Source of the DNA: Pempheris klunzingeri
Taxonomy: Eukaryota; Chordata; Actinopteri; Acropomatiformes; Pempheridae
Length of the DNA stretch: 64,000 bases
Direction: 5' to 3'
Assembly (NCBI RefSeq): GCF_042242105.1
Contig: NC_092017.1
Location: 4,687,652 to 4,751,651 of the forward strand
Shown: positions 50,701 to 63,694 of the stretch, in pieces
How the letters are laid out: every line of letters starts with the position of its first letter
How positions within the stretch are numbered: the first letter of the stretch is position 1
Position numbers and translations under genes: made by a program
The notes under the pieces: generated by a model
What the model saw: only the letters and a program-made list of their open reading frames with translations
The model's database searches: none
Told to the model about the DNA's origin: nothing

Positions 50701-51669
50701 CTGAAAATTACATACAGAGCCTCGTTTCTATGGCACCCAGAGTCTTAACTCAGGCAATCTGGTGTGTGGAAGAGAGGCGGGGGTGGGGCTCCAGACCAGG
50801 CTGTTACATAACAGGCAGGCCAAGAATATGTATAGCGCACAGAACAAAGAGCATAGTCTGCAAAACGCAATTGTAGCCATTTCTAAAAATGTCTAAAAAG
50901 GAAATCCAGTGTAGTATCGCATATTAAGACATGCCACGCAGTCTCACTTTTCCCTTTTCGTCACACAGCTCAGACTACTCATTGTAAATAAAGAGGCATC
51001 TGAACTGCAATTCAATCAGCAGACCTCAACTTAATCAGCTATCTTGAGTTCAAGCAGCAAATGAAGCATCATGTTTGACCACATTGGCTCTAATCTCATC
51101 ACGTGAATACAGTCTCCTCTGCTTTGGAGACCCTCTTTTTAGCAGCAGACGGGCTAGTCTGACTGCCATCCCCCCATCCCCCCGCCTTAGAGCTTCCTCA
51201 CCCCCCGCTGATGGGTTTGGGGGGACATGTAGTGAAAACTGTCAAAGCGTGGCCAGTCTGACGGTTGGAAACTTGAGCAGCTGTGAAAGCAGACCTGCAC
51301 AGTTAGACAGAGAGGTTAGAGAACCCTGGACCCATGAGCATGGACGGAGATCAGACCACCACAAATTGTGGCTAACGTCGTGAGCATTTCAAACAAACAC
51401 AGTTGTATGATGAGGACTGTCCCGAGTGTCACGATGAATTGGGCCTTGAGGCTCACCTCTCATATATGACTAGTAGATTGAATAAAGAAACCAAAATACT
51501 GTCTCCAGCTGGATAACAGGACACAACGTGGTTTAATTCTGGTTACTGGCATTAGAAGTTCCTCATGTGCTTGTGTGTGTGTGTTCTATCACATTTGGCG
51601 GTCCTGCTGCACATGCACCACAGCTGACCCGGTGATAAGAAGCACGAGAGGGCAGAAAATCAAGTGACA

Positions 51670-51709
51670 TCTATCTATCTGTCTGTCTGACTGTCTATCT
51701 ATCTATCTT
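51670..51709 (+). repeat. (ATCT)n/(GTCT)n microsatellite
   Basis: About ten tetranucleotide units with TGTC variants in the middle. Confidence 0.9.
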
Positions 51710-52035
51710 AATGTTATTACTCAGATTCAGAGGTGCTGGTAGGTGGATTGTGTTGTTGTCTCAGTACAACTCATCTAACTTTCAGTAAGGAAGTGAATAA
51801 ACTGTGCTAGTTCTCACTGTACTATACTAACACTTTTTCTTTAAAGGAAGGGGCTGCAACCTATTTTAGAAGCACTTTTGCTATATTGGTTGAAATTCTC
51901 ATAACATTCCGACAGCTGTCATGAGAAAATGAATGATTAAATTAAATAGTTTGAAAAAAGGGGGAAAAAAGAACAAAATCTGCTGTCATGGAACTGTGAT
52001 AAATTTGTCCAATAATTGGCCAGTTGACGTGCCTG

Positions 52036-52085
52036 TCTACCTACATACAGTACCTGTCTACCTACATACAGTACCTGTCTACCTG
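52036..52085 (+). repeat. 21-bp direct tandem repeat
   Basis: Two and a half copies of a unit beginning CCTGTCTACCTACATACAGT. Confidence 0.85.
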
Positions 52086-53217
52086 TTTGCATGACCGGAT
52101 TCTTCCACAAGGCTGAAGCTAGTGAGCTAATCTAAGAAAGTGTGGCCAAAATTAACACCACAGCTCATCGAAAGACTGTCATAAGTTACCAGCACGAAGC
52201 ACACACCCACTGGGCCAAAAAACAAGAGAGCCGTCCTCCTCAAATTTCTATACCGTGACAGAATCTTGTTTAGTGGGTAAACCAGACATCCCGGAGCAAA
52301 ACTATTAGCATTGAGTGCAGCCTCTGAGCCCAGTGAGCAGTTGAAACGACCAAAAGCTGACGTTACGTTTGTGACGGCTGTTTTTGCTCGTGTGTATATG
52401 ATTGTGGCATTTAACAGAGTTGGTTATTTGTCAGACTGTCTCTGATGGACGAATGATGGACCGGTCTTCTCATCACTGTTGTGGATCAAATATCTAGTAG
52501 AGCCAAATTAGTAATAACCCTGCATATAGATGATCTATGAGTCAATGCAGTTGCAATGCAGTTAGTAATAATAAAAGTTTAGTAACGTAATGCAGAGCGG
52601 ATGTGTTTGTCCACATTGATGAGAGTCATGGGTCGTGGGTAATGACACCACTTCCGCTGTGAAAATGGACAACAAAGCTCGGTTGTTTTTAGAATTGAGG
52701 AGGACACAATTCAGCCTGATGGCTTTAGTGATAATCTGCCACATTGCTGAGCTGTCAAGGACACTGTCATGTTTTTATGTTGAGAGGTGTTTAACAGGAA
52801 GTGACGACACTGAGCGTCTTCGCCTCCATAGAAACAGTCGAGCTGCTTCCGCTAATAAAAACTGACAAAAAACATGATTTTCCACGATGGAAGGAGAAAT
52901 AGATTAAAATGAACGGTGACAGCATTAAGATGAGATATTTGTGTCCGCGTGCAGGAATTCAGAGAATACATTTTGTGACTATTTCATGAACGTCTGTGAG
53001 ACTGGGTTGCATTGAATCGTCTTCCAGAAGTGGTAGTAAAATTAGGCAGCGCGTTTATGTGTTGTGGGGGAGGGACGGTGGGAGGAAAGCCTGAAGGGAG
53101 GGGGTGGGATATTTTTGGTTGGATACTTCCAAAATCTAGTTACTCATGCTAGTGTAATGCCGTCTTCTCTGAGAGTCAACTTAAAATTAACAACCAGGTA
53201 AAAAAAAGTAAGGGGGA

Positions 53218-53241
53218 CTTCTTCTTCTTCTTCTTCTTCTT
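53218..53241 (+). repeat. (CTT)n microsatellite
   Basis: Eight CTT units. Confidence 0.95.
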
Positions 53242-54875
53242 TGTAACTCGTTCACTTTTTCTGTTTAATGTCTGACTCAAGCGTGGGACAACTCAACACA
53301 ACACACGATGTGATACATCACTCACATATATTATTTCACTCTGCCAAACCACTACAGGAAAACTACATCACACCATGTTGTCCCCTATCTATAAATGCAT
53401 TACCATTAAATAAATTATCGAAATTCTCTCAAACCTGAGAAGACAACTCTCTAAAACAAAAGTAAATCTCATTTTACACTAGTTTCCCCCATATTGCGGA
53501 CCCTGCCTTTAATACGCTTTCAACTTCATGTCTTTGCGGTGCAGGATTCTAACTCTAGTTGAACAAGTGGACACCCAAAAAGTCACTACCAAGTGGGTTT
53601 CTATTTAATTAGGTCAAATTCATTCACGTCTGTACAATTACTACACTGTTTTAATTCACTTTGTACAAAGAGTATGAAAAATAGACAGTTCTACATTTCG
53701 CTGTGTCATCATAGACAACACACACGTCTGCAGACCCACAGAGAAGCCCCTGAGGAGATTGCTGACAGGTTTATAGGGACGCATTTAAAATGGACAAGAA
53801 ACCACATGCTTCATGCCCAAATCAGGTTAACCTGCCATATTGCTGACACACAAACCGATTATGACTTTTAAATTTGCCGTACACACGCCGTGGAGTTTTG
53901 AGTTGTATCTATATGAATGCGATCGTATGTTTGCTCCATGCTTGAATGGCACACACAGAAAGCTGACCTGCACTAAAAGTCATTACAAACATGAGCAGTT
54001 GTAAACAAGGGTCAGACATCCATGTGTTTTTCTCCTCTGTATTTGGCTGACAAGACCAGGCTAGATACTTTTCCTCTCATCCTGTTTTGCTGAACTCTGT
54101 GGTGTCAGGTTGCCAATACACAGCTGGGACAAAAAGTCCTCTCTTTCTGTTTCTCCGTGTGCTACTCGGGTGCATTTTGTTCTTTAGGTACATTTCCAAA
54201 TATTTTCAAGTGCTGAGCCTGTTTTTTTAGTTTTATTTTGTCATGTCACAAATAAGGCTTTGCCCTCCCCCACTGTCACATCTCATCCAGCAGTTTACCA
54301 CCCCCCATTCCAAGACCTTGAGGGCCACTGAGGGCAACGCCACCCCCATCCCCCCACATACACAGATAATGGAATTTTACAAAGGTCACGCAAGTGAGTA
54401 GAGGGTTAGCAAAAGCAAAAGCTAAAGAGTGCCTGACGTAAGTAGAATAACTTAAAACACCTCAATCAGTCGTTCCAGGAAAATCTACTATCACGGCTTT
54501 ACCTTTTGAATTTCTTCATAGAAATTTTCTGAAAGAAATTATAGTATATGATGAGTTTTGTTAATCCAGAAGGCCATATGTTGTTAGTGTGGAAATCAAC
54601 GTCTTGACCATGTTAATGTTTGTGTCCTGACCCATTGGGCCACATGTTATCCTCTGCTCAGAGAAAACTAACTGGGACAAATGGAAGAGTGTTTGTCTTA
54701 GAGCATGAGGTGTTTTATTTACTCTTATTCAGTATTTACCAAAGCAGCATCCAGCGTTGCACTTTCCAAAAGCGTTAAAGCGCTAAACATGAATTTAGGA
54801 AGATGTAGAAGGAGTATTAGAATAAAAGACAGCTGGTCCAAATTAAACAAAAAAGACAGAACATGTCACAGTTAG

Positions 54876-54925
54876 CTTAGCTTAGCATAGAGAGTGGAAG
54901 CGGAGGAAACAGTTATCATGTATCA
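54876..54925 (+). repeat. Fragment of the TTAGCTTAGCTTA dispersed repeat
   Basis: GTTAGCTTAGCTTAGCATAG followed by GGAGGAAACAG corresponds to the middle of the copy at 35940-36100. Confidence 0.55.
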
Positions 54926-57814
54926 TGTTCTCATGCATTACCTTTAAAGGGACAGTCTGTGAGATAAGCAAAAGGTTACACAAAAATGTGTTTGTTTTGT
55001 TCATGTATTTCTATATTGTATACATGGACTAACACACTAAACAGCAGGTACATTTAAGTTTGAGCGTGGACGGTTAACAAACATACTCTGAAATTGACAT
55101 TTAATTAACACGGTTAGCAAATTCGGAGATCCTCTAAGTGGATTAGTAAAATGTTCTCTTGCATTTTACTGTAAGCCTTTAATGATACTAAAAGTGATGC
55201 TTGTCAGCTATAATCCTGCCACCATCAAGTGCTTGTCAAATTCAACTGTCAGTGGCAGACTGAATTAACAAAAGAGTCAGACTGCAAGTTCTGTCTCGCT
55301 AAGTTCGAGGTGCCAGTTAAATCTGGTAAAAACAAGGTGGTGAAGTCAAGAGCAGGACAAAGAATGAAAATCCTAGTGAACTGGATGTGTGACAGTATTG
55401 TGACAGTATTTGTACGTACAACTAGTCCAACTGCCTTTTTTTTTAGAAGACTTAGGACAAACATTTGGCCTAAAAGCTAAACCAACAGAGGCAGAGTATC
55501 CCGTGTCTGCATTCAGAGGTAAGAGAGGGTTGAGGTCCTGCAGGGTACAACTTATGCAACTGGTAAATGTTGCGCTGAAGCAAATCCAAGAATTTCCACA
55601 GCCGGAGAACATAAAGTTCTGTGGAAAATTCCAAGATGTATGTTCTCAATTAAGGCGGTCTACGCCACCGTGAAATTCAAGAACCTCCTCCAGAATGACT
55701 CGGCACTTTTTCTGTGTATTGTGCCCGTGAGTTACATACACATCAGTGAAATATTCATTCAGGTCCAACTTTCTAGCAAAGTATGTCAAACTCCTTTAAA
55801 GCCATTTGTGTTTGTTGGTGATCCTCACAGGTTACGAGTATCCTCCAGTCACAGGCGATAGTCAATCTCCTTTATTTCGTTAAGGAGTCATGAAGGAAAG
55901 ACATTTTCCTGACTGGAGGTCTGGAAGAAACACAAACACCCCGTTAACAAACAAACCCCAATCTTTTTACTCCCAGCAGGGACTTCCTGGGTGACGCTCC
56001 TTAAACTGGTTGTTAGTACAGCTTCGGCATCCGGGATCATTTTATTGCGTCATCACAAAAGACATTTATGTACCATCCACGACAGCTTTGTTGTGACAGC
56101 TTCCACTTGACACACAGAGAACACAGAGTCGTGAACATTTCAACTCCCTCTGACCAGCTTTTAGTTGGAGACTAACGACTTTCACTTGTTTGTCACTTTA
56201 AATAACGCAGGATAACTTGATGTATCCTTTTGGAAACCTCTTACATTTTCAGTTCATGACTTCAGATGGAGTTGAAACGCTGCGTTGGACCTGTGCTGTA
56301 CACGACATACATAGGCACAATGACACAGTTATATAACTGTAACAGATACAATCAGAACGAACAGAGCTGCCAGTCATAATGTTGGCCAACAATTATTTCA
56401 TTTTTTTTTTTTTACTGAGTTCCAGAGGTCTTTTTCAATTTCACTAACCCACAACTGAGCTTTTATGTTTTCTTACAGATCTTCATTTTGCTTTTAATTG
56501 GATTGTGTTGATAGCACATATTATTAGCAGGTCATATTACTAAAATAGGCTCTCTGTCCTCCAGCTCCAGCCATCAGCTAACACAGGGGATCGCTGTTCA
56601 ATATTTCTGAAAACTTACATTAGGAAATTTACCAGTGAGTACGAGGTGTTGCTGTGTGGGAACTATGCACAGGAGAAAATCCACAGAGACTAAAACTTGA
56701 TATGTGTGGACGAACAAAGTGCATCTGAGTTTAAAAAACGTCGTGCTTTGTGGGGTCGTCCTGTGGAGTGTCCCGTTTCAATGTTCCCTCCTGGGAAAAA
56801 GCACTGAGACCAAGCACTGTCCACTTAATTATGGCATTAGTCTCACGAGAAGCTCTGAATTACTAAACGCATGCAGGCAACTCAAACCCTGCCTGTCTCT
56901 GCAGCGGAGAGGAGAAGAAGGACCGGGCCTGCAGGCCTGTGATCACCGTGTCAGCACCAGAGCCATCTCGTCCAATCACTGGTTCTCATTTCGGGAGAAC
57001 TCCTGAAACCGATGAAGAGAATCCTGTTGTTGAGAATAAAAGCAGTGGCACTAAAGATTAAATATACCACCAGTGTGTGCCCAGTAAGACCATCCTCCAA
57101 CAGGATTTAGAAAGGTTCCCAGGCCCTCAACAGGAAAGGGAGACGAGGTCATCTACTGACAAAACACTGAACTGCAACTTATTTACTGTCAAAGAACTGG
57201 AGCTGTTCATGGGGTTCTCAAAACCAGTCACATCAAATTAAAGCCATCCCCTTTTAATTTTAAGCATAAACTGGGTAACCTTTGTAAAGAGGGTAATTGA
57301 AAACAAAGACCTTCTTTTTCCATGGAGAGAGAAGGAGGGAGCTGATACACATCATTTTCCCTCTTTTTTCAAATGTTGAACTGAGAACATTGTGCTGGCG
57401 GCACACATGTCCACAATAAGAAGTGCTCTGAGATAAGATTCACTCTGACTCACTTCGCATGGAGATGACAGGGTGATGGGGGATGATGGTTCAACCAGCC
57501 TGCGTTTCATGTGCTCATAAAACTACAACTAAACAGCGACACCCGGAGGCCATTTCAAGAGCCTACACATCGACTTCACGTAGATCTAAAAGAAGGTCTC
57601 TCACCTTTACTGTGACCAGTAGCGAGCCATTAGTGTGATTAGTGTGATGCTGCTGGCTTCTGTGAGCGAGCTGCCTTCAAACAGGGGTGTTTTCCTAAAC
57701 GGACTATTTAATTTGACGTTTGTAATTAGCTTAATCAGACATGCGCATTGACGCACGTGCGAACTCATAAACTGATAGTTAATTAGCATATCAATCCGCC
57801 GTCAACCTGCGACA

Positions 57815-57829
57815 CCAACATGGCGGAAG
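57815..57829 (+). promoter_or_regulatory. YY1-type motif upstream of znf648
   Basis: CCAACATGGCGGAAG matches the AANATGGCGG element often found just downstream of vertebrate TATA-less starts. It lies about 470 bp before the predicted first-exon donor of znf648. The ATG inside opens a short frame beginning MAEEQKFTYYVAY that stops after 13 codons. Confidence 0.4.
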
Positions 57830-58019
57830 AACAAAAGTTTACATATTATGTCGCATATTAGTGTTATTATTATCATCATGTGGTTACACCGTCAAACGTC
57901 GGTTTTGAGTTGTCAAACTCACTAAATGGCTACAGTGAGTAACCTAAAAGTTAGCATAAAGTTTGAATACAATGGAAATGATACTAACAAAGGCTCCGTC
58001 TAATTAACGGGAATTCTCC

Positions 58020-58289
58020 CCGTTACTGACTGTGGGAGCCGCTCCGCGGGCAGCAGGGGGGTGGGTGGCCGGTAAGATAACTCAGTGAGAGGTAAGCTGA
58101 GCCAGGCTGTTAGGATATCGTGGTTGTGCTGACTAGCAGGATAGATGCTGACCCAGAGATGGCCGCTGCCAAACTCCGCCCGTCAAACGGCCGCACATCT
58201 CCCTTAGTGATATACTAGACCCGGGGCTCAGGCTCGCATATCTCTGCGGAATCTCCTGGACCCTGAGCTGCTCGGAGGGAAGCCGCAGA
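58020..58289 (+). promoter_or_regulatory. znf648 promoter and probable untranslated first exon
   Basis: GC-rich block (GCCGCTCCGCGGGC, CCCGGGG, CGGCCGCAC) inside AT-rich surroundings, ending in the donor GCCGCAGA/GTAAGT (cut after 58289). The intron would run to the acceptor CACTTTTCAG at 58621-58630. The transcription start is not resolved. Confidence 0.5.
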
Positions 58290-58680
58290 GTAAGTAGCTC
58301 ACGGAAATGTCGTTAATTTGTGAAGTTAAAATCCACGAGGTCGACTCGGCTTGGTTTTGTTTTTATGGAATATAAGGAGAATCTGTGGAGGAGCATTTTA
58401 CGGAAGTTTGGGAGTTCCGGTGTCGTATGACTGCAAGGTGCAAGGTTATGTGAAGGATACGTGCAAGATTAGTGGTGAAAGCAGCAGTGAGGGAGTTCCA
58501 AGCAGGCCAGTAGTTCTAGCAAATATGATTATGATCATTTCTAATCAGAAAGAAATGGAAGTTGTTGCCAAAGACCCATTAGGTGTAGATGAGGTTGGTA
58601 ATAACATGATCTGTGATTTTCACTTTTCAGGACTAAAGGGTAGCATAGCATCAGGAAATCCCTGAAACAGCTTAAAACTC

Positions 58681-60192
58681 ATGCAGGTGATGTCATGCCC
58701 CGCAGCACAAGAGACCATGAGTGGTGAAATCTCTGCACGGACGCCTGTTGTTGAAAAGAGAAGTAAAAGGAAACGTGAAGACAGACACCGTGTCGCTCCC
58801 TCTCTCCCAGACGGACAGATCTCAACCAACGCTCGCAACGTGAAGGCTGACTCTTCATTTGGCAGTATTTGTGAAGGTGTGAACTCACATTCAGAGAGCG
58901 CTGACAGTGGGGTCCTTTATCTGAACCCTCAAACGCCAAACTGGTCTCTCGTGGAGAGGTTTGCTGAGCTTTCACCAGGAGAAGAAAGGGGGCTTAATGA
59001 TAACCAAGACCACAGCACCCAAGAACTGATACAATGCACTAAATACAACGAGAACAATAAATTATGTGGCCCTAATGACGTGCTCTTAGATGCTGCACCA
59101 ACGAAGGAAAGGAATACCTCTGAATACCTCAAAAGCCGTAAGACACAAAGCGTTGCTGCAGTCAAACAGAGAACGTCGAAGCTCAAAGAGTTAAACGTGG
59201 AGGCGTATTCTGCAGGGGGAGGTGGGAATAAGACCAAAAAGAGGAATGGAAATAAGAAATCGATTAAAAAGTGTGATGACGATAAGATCCCTCGACTTTT
59301 GGTGGCGATGAAAAAACGTGGTGGGGTGGACACAGAGCAGCGTCCCTTCAAGTGCACTCACTGCCACTGGGCTTTTAAGAAGCTCTGCAACCTTCAGAGT
59401 CACTTGCAGACACATACTGGCCTCAAGCCACATGTGTGTGATATATGTGGCAAGGCGTACTCTCATCAGGGCACGCTGCAGCAGCACAAGCGTCTACACA
59501 CTGGTGAAAGACCATATCACTGCCCCTTCTGTGTTAAGACCTATATCTGGTCCTCAGATTACCGCAAACATATCCGCACACACACTGGCGAAAAGCCATA
59601 CGTCTGTGACACTTGCGGCAAGGATTTCATTCGCTCCTCTGACCTGCGAAAGCATGAGAGGAACATGCATACCAACGACAAGCCCTTCCCATGCACGCAC
59701 TGTGGCAAGACCTTCAATAAGCCGCTCTCCCTGAAGCGTCACGAGCGCAAGCACCTGGGAGAAAGGCCTTTCTCCTGCCCCGACTGTGGGAAGACTTTTG
59801 CTCTGGCCAGCCGTATGGCAGAGCACCAGAAGATCCACACGGGGGTGCGTCCGTACGTCTGCCCCGTGTGCTCCAAGTGCTTCACAAAGTCTTCCAACTT
59901 GGCCGAGCACGAGGCCATTCACAGCGGAGCGCGGCCCCACAAGTGCGCGGAGTGCGGCGTGGCGTTTGCCATGGCCTCCCGCCTCGTCCGTCACCAGTAC
60001 ATCCACAATAAAGAGAAACCCCACAGCTGCACAGGCTGCAGCAAGAACTTTAGCCACCTGGCCACACTGAAACTTCACCAGGAGCAAGCCTGTGCCGGGA
60101 GGATCTTTGTCTGTGTGGTGTGTGACAGATCTTTCCAGTGTGCCGCAAAGCTTGCACAGCACACGCTGAACCACAGGGACAAGAATGTGTGA
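58681..60192 (+). CDS. Zinc finger protein 648-like, ten C2H2 fingers
   Basis: Single coding exon of 503 residues in an exon starting at 58631. An in-frame TGA at 58663 makes ATG 58681 the first possible start; M4 is an alternative. The N-terminal 220 residues lack a KRAB or BTB domain and carry basic patches (KRSKRKR near 26-32, KTKKRNGNKKSIKK near 184-198) that should direct it to the nucleus. Fingers occupy 223-250, 251-278, 279-306, 307-335, 336-363, 364-391, 392-419, 420-447, 448-475 and 476-498, mostly joined by TGE(R/K)P-type linkers. Finger 9 replaces its last histidine by cysteine (HQEQAC). The array CGKAYSHQGTLQQHKRLHTG, WSSDYRKHIRTH and KPLSLKRHERKH closely follows vertebrate ZNF648, and glul is also its neighbour on human 1q25. 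It is presumably a DNA-binding regulator; its targets are unknown. Confidence 0.85.
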   Translation: MQVMSCPAAQETMSGEISARTPVVEKRSKRKREDRHRVAPSLPDGQISTNARNVKADSSFGSICEGVNSHSESADSGVLYLNPQTPNWSLVERFAELSPGEERGLNDNQDHSTQELIQCTKYNENNKLCGPNDVLLDAAPTKERNTSEYLKSRKTQSVAAVKQRTSKLKELNVEAYSAGGGGNKTKKRNGNKKSIKKCDDDKIPRLLVAMKKRGGVDTEQRPFKCTHCHWAFKKLCNLQSHLQTHTGLKPHVCDICGKAYSHQGTLQQHKRLHTGERPYHCPFCVKTYIWSSDYRKHIRTHTGEKPYVCDTCGKDFIRSSDLRKHERNMHTNDKPFPCTHCGKTFNKPLSLKRHERKHLGERPFSCPDCGKTFALASRMAEHQKIHTGVRPYVCPVCSKCFTKSSNLAEHEAIHSGARPHKCAECGVAFAMASRLVRHQYIHNKEKPHSCTGCSKNFSHLATLKLHQEQACAGRIFVCVVCDRSFQCAAKLAQHTLNHRDKNV

Positions 60193-60380
60193 CTCTATTT
60201 AAAGACAGGTACTGTAAACATCCATCACTGTGCCAGTACTGTTCACTGTCTGTGCATCTCTTTTATCTCAATGCAGTAGTGTCAGTTTTTCAGATATTCA
60301 GTACCAGACACTTTGGATTCATTCAAGGTCATAGGGCACCAGTTTATTAATATTAAAGTATGTATTTGTATTAATTGTGC
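60193..60380 (+). terminator. znf648 3' UTR with possible poly-A signal
   Basis: ATTAAA at about 60354-60359, 165 bp after the stop codon, is the nearest hexamer of an accepted type. A stronger AATAAA is not seen close by, so the true end may be farther downstream. Confidence 0.35.
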
Positions 60381-63300
60381 CTTATGAGTTTCAAAATTTG
60401 CACACTCCCTTTTCCACAAGGTGCTGGGTTCCCATTAGAATGCTGCAGGATAAAAATTGCCCCCAGCACAGCATTGACACTGGAGCTGACAGCTTGATGG
60501 TGTTATGTTTAAGAGCATACAAGGGCATTAGGAATATACATGCAGTTAATAATATCCACAACACTGCCAGTTTGCACTTAGGAATTGCAGGCGGTTTATC
60601 ATGATGAGATGATAATGATGTAGTTGCATGCGTGGGTCATTCTGGATCTGATGGCCGCGGTGGGACACACTGACCCAAGTGAAGTGAGGATGGTATTAAG
60701 CATGGTATTTTAAAAGGCCCATCACTTCCTCATTCTGAACGAATAGATAAACAGACATTTAAATACCCAAGTTTAGCATCAGGGACATTAGCCAAACATA
60801 CACTAGATGATAGCTTTCATTGTCACCACTATTGACCATGAGAAGCTGGTACATTATATGGTCCTGACAGACGGAGGGGCAGCTTCATGTTCTCAACCCA
60901 TCAATGCCTGCAGAATAGATAGAAAATAATATTAACATCAGCACTTGTTCTCAGACACACGCACTTTTCCTTCCAAACAGCAACAGCTGCAAAAAAGTGC
61001 TTTAACATGGTCCTAAGCCAGCCATAACTTACAGTGACCACATTAACAGACCAGGGGTGATGGTTCAGGGAGGCTTGTTATTGCTTTGTTGCAAGTGGAC
61101 ACTGCTATTTTATCTTGTACTCATGGTGCTTTTATTCATTCTTGTGTTTGTGGTTTTACAGTTTAGGTTCTGTGGTTTGTTCTGTAGTCATTTTCATCAT
61201 GAACTTATCAGTTGACAGCTGTTGACAGTGGACACACATGATTTTCCTGTACCGTTTGCAATCATACATTTGGGGTAAAGACAACACAATTAAGGTCAAG
61301 AAGTGATGGAGATGCAGAAGCAAGCCTTGAAGCTGTAACTGTATATGTTGGAGCTGCTACAGCAACACCTGCTGTGGAATTAGCGGAGATGAAAATCTGT
61401 TTCGTGTGGGTGGGAAATTATCCCCAAATCTTTGGATCTATAAATATATATCGAACTGCAGGCAATGTATGCTTATTTATTTTCTTAGTGCACTTAAACT
61501 TACAGGTAGAATCTATCTATGTTCAACAATGTTTGAAAATGAAGGTCGTATTTTTTTAATTAAACTGTAATTTCAGTCTTGTTCATGTATTTATTTATTT
61601 TACTAATAGGAATGTTTGCTATCTTATAAATCAAAGATCACATCAAATTTGTGCAACAACAAAGTAAAAAAGTTGGTCGGTCAGAATTTCCCTTTGTAGG
61701 TTCGGTTGCCATTTGGAGGTGTGTTCAAAAAGCAATCAACACCTTATGTTTGTATCCTCTCACACGTCACTGGCAGGCAGTAATGTCTGTGTACTCTTAC
61801 TTCCAAGCCAATGTGTCCCCCTCACACTTGGCAACTGCAGACTAATGGTAAAAGGAGACGGCACCTGCTCTGTTGTCACTTGCTCTACATTAAATGAGAG
61901 GCCCTGTTTGGAATCCCAGCAATGTCTTGGCAAGATGCTTTTACTCAATATGAGATTTTTATTTTGCTGTTACCACAGTGATATGTCATAAAAACAACCA
62001 TATAAAAACTACAGATACAGGTTTAACATTTTATCATATGGAGAAATTACTGTCAGGTAATTAATACATTTCTTGTGCTGGTGCAGTGGTACAAAAAAGC
62101 ATCGGCATATACTGTAATACATACAGCACAAAGCCATGTGACAGAAGTAATAAAAAAAATCTCATAAAAATGACGTGACGTGACAGTAATAAAAAGGTTG
62201 TCCTGAAATGGATTCCTGGAGTATATATTACTGTATGCTTTATATACATTTTAAGGAGGCTACACTAGCTCTGTCGTCACACAAGCATTTCTGTAATAGG
62301 GCTATGAATGAGGCATTGCAAATATCATCAGTACATAAACAGTTTAAACCTGGCTGAGGTCTTTCCCAACCCTGCCCCCCCCCCCCCCCCTCCTCCTCTC
62401 CCACCATGTGGTATCATCCATCTCAGCACCATTGCAACACGAGAACACACATTTTCTCCTGTAAATGTCTAATATATCATTTAAAATGGAACTGCTCCAT
62501 TTAATAGGTGCTAAAAAAAGAATGCGTAATTGTCACATTGTCTTATATTTACTAGCCTTGTAAAGTTCTGCATGCTCAGCTTGGAAGAGTAAAATTGTCT
62601 TTAGTGAGGCTAATAAATAACCACAGCGTTGGATTACAGTCGAGTTCGGAACTCATTTATGTCCGACTGTATTTTTAATTAACAGTTAATCGTGTTGAAA
62701 TGCATAGACACTTGAGATTAACGGATTTATACTTCTAACTTGAAAGCAGATGATACTCCTGCAGCATGTAGCGTGGATAAGTATTGATGGGTGACCTGAG
62801 CTATGAGAGTTGGGACGACACGCTCGGTGGGCAGTTTCTGCAAGTGGTCACAGTGCAGTTCCAAACTTTTTTTTCTCTCCCCTACAGAAATAGTTATTGG
62901 GGTCAATTAAGATATCCATTTCCTCAAATATGTCCTACATCCACTGGTAATTTCCCTGCTGTCAGCTCATCTGTCACTGCAATATGAGTTACTATGCTGG
63001 TGTACCCAGAGTATTTCTGTATCTAATATGCAACATGATGTTGGGCAACCTTGGGGTTTCAAAGGGCGTCCTTAAAAAAGCCATGTGGGAAGTGAGGAGC
63101 AGTATGGATCTTATTGGTGTTCATCCAAGCTCAGGTGACACTCTCTGTAGACATGAAAGCACTGTTCATGGTGTGATGTCCTCACTTTGGCCTTAGTGGT
63201 CAATAATTCTACAAGCAAAAGATTTAAAAGCAATTCATGTCAAACCTCTAAAAATCTTATAAATGGCACAGATATATTTATCTTAAAGTAACTTAACTTA

Positions 63301-63694
63301 CTTGTGATACAGGCTAGTAGTCTCGACGGTGTCTAGCCCAGCTGCTGGCCTATGTAGGAGACATATGATATTTATAGAAAATCACTTTTGCATAGTTCAA
63401 TATAGGTGAGATATCACCAGTGGCATCCAAACCACTACCAATGTTCTAAATTTCAGGACTTAATGCAAGCTGCATATGATGACAGTCTTTGGCCAGAATC
63501 TGAAACTGGACACGCTGGTCAGCAACTGTGTTTATGACAGCGAAAGGGACACAGCTCCTCTAGGAGGGTCAGTGACCTCAGCAATCCCACATAACACAAG
63601 AAGAATGTGGAACTGATTTAGAACTTGTATAGCTGAAATCTCTGGTGGTAAAAAGTATTGTAAAAAAAAAAGAATCAATCATTTCATAGTTCAC
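60380..63694. other. Intergenic DNA or sec16b downstream region
   Basis: No recognisable gene. Contains a C16 run at 62375-62390. Because the minus-strand gene at the right edge enters from this side, its last exon and 3' UTR should lie here, but I could not identify them with confidence. Confidence 0.5.
62375..62390 (+). repeat. Poly-C run
   Basis: Sixteen uninterrupted cytosines followed by TCCTCCTCTCCC. Confidence 0.95.

Larger units (their letters stand above)
47760..57800. other. Intergenic DNA between glul and znf648, no supported gene
   Basis: AT-rich unique sequence with a (TATC)n tract, a 21-bp tandem pair, a (CTT)n tract, and a TTAGCTTAGCTTAGC repeat copy near 54876. Open frames at 52635-52865 and 55229-55673 look slightly protein-like but match nothing I recognise and lack supporting splice structure. 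No RNA gene is recognised. Confidence 0.5.

Noticed and set aside
55229..55673. Possible gene around KSDCKFCLAKFEVPVKSG
   Set aside because: The paired cysteines suggested a zinc-binding domain, but the frames are broken, no splice pattern connects them and no family is recognised.
58351..58665. 104-codon frame just upstream of znf648
   Set aside because: It lies in the predicted intron between the GTAAGT donor and the CTTTTCAG acceptor and has no recognisable content.
59554..60174. 206-codon minus-strand frame opposite the zinc finger exon
   Set aside because: Antisense shadow of regularly spaced zinc finger codons; it has no family similarity.
63480..63590. Next sec16b exon on the minus strand
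   Set aside because: AG acceptors here give stop codons almost immediately in the required phase, so no exon could be supported.
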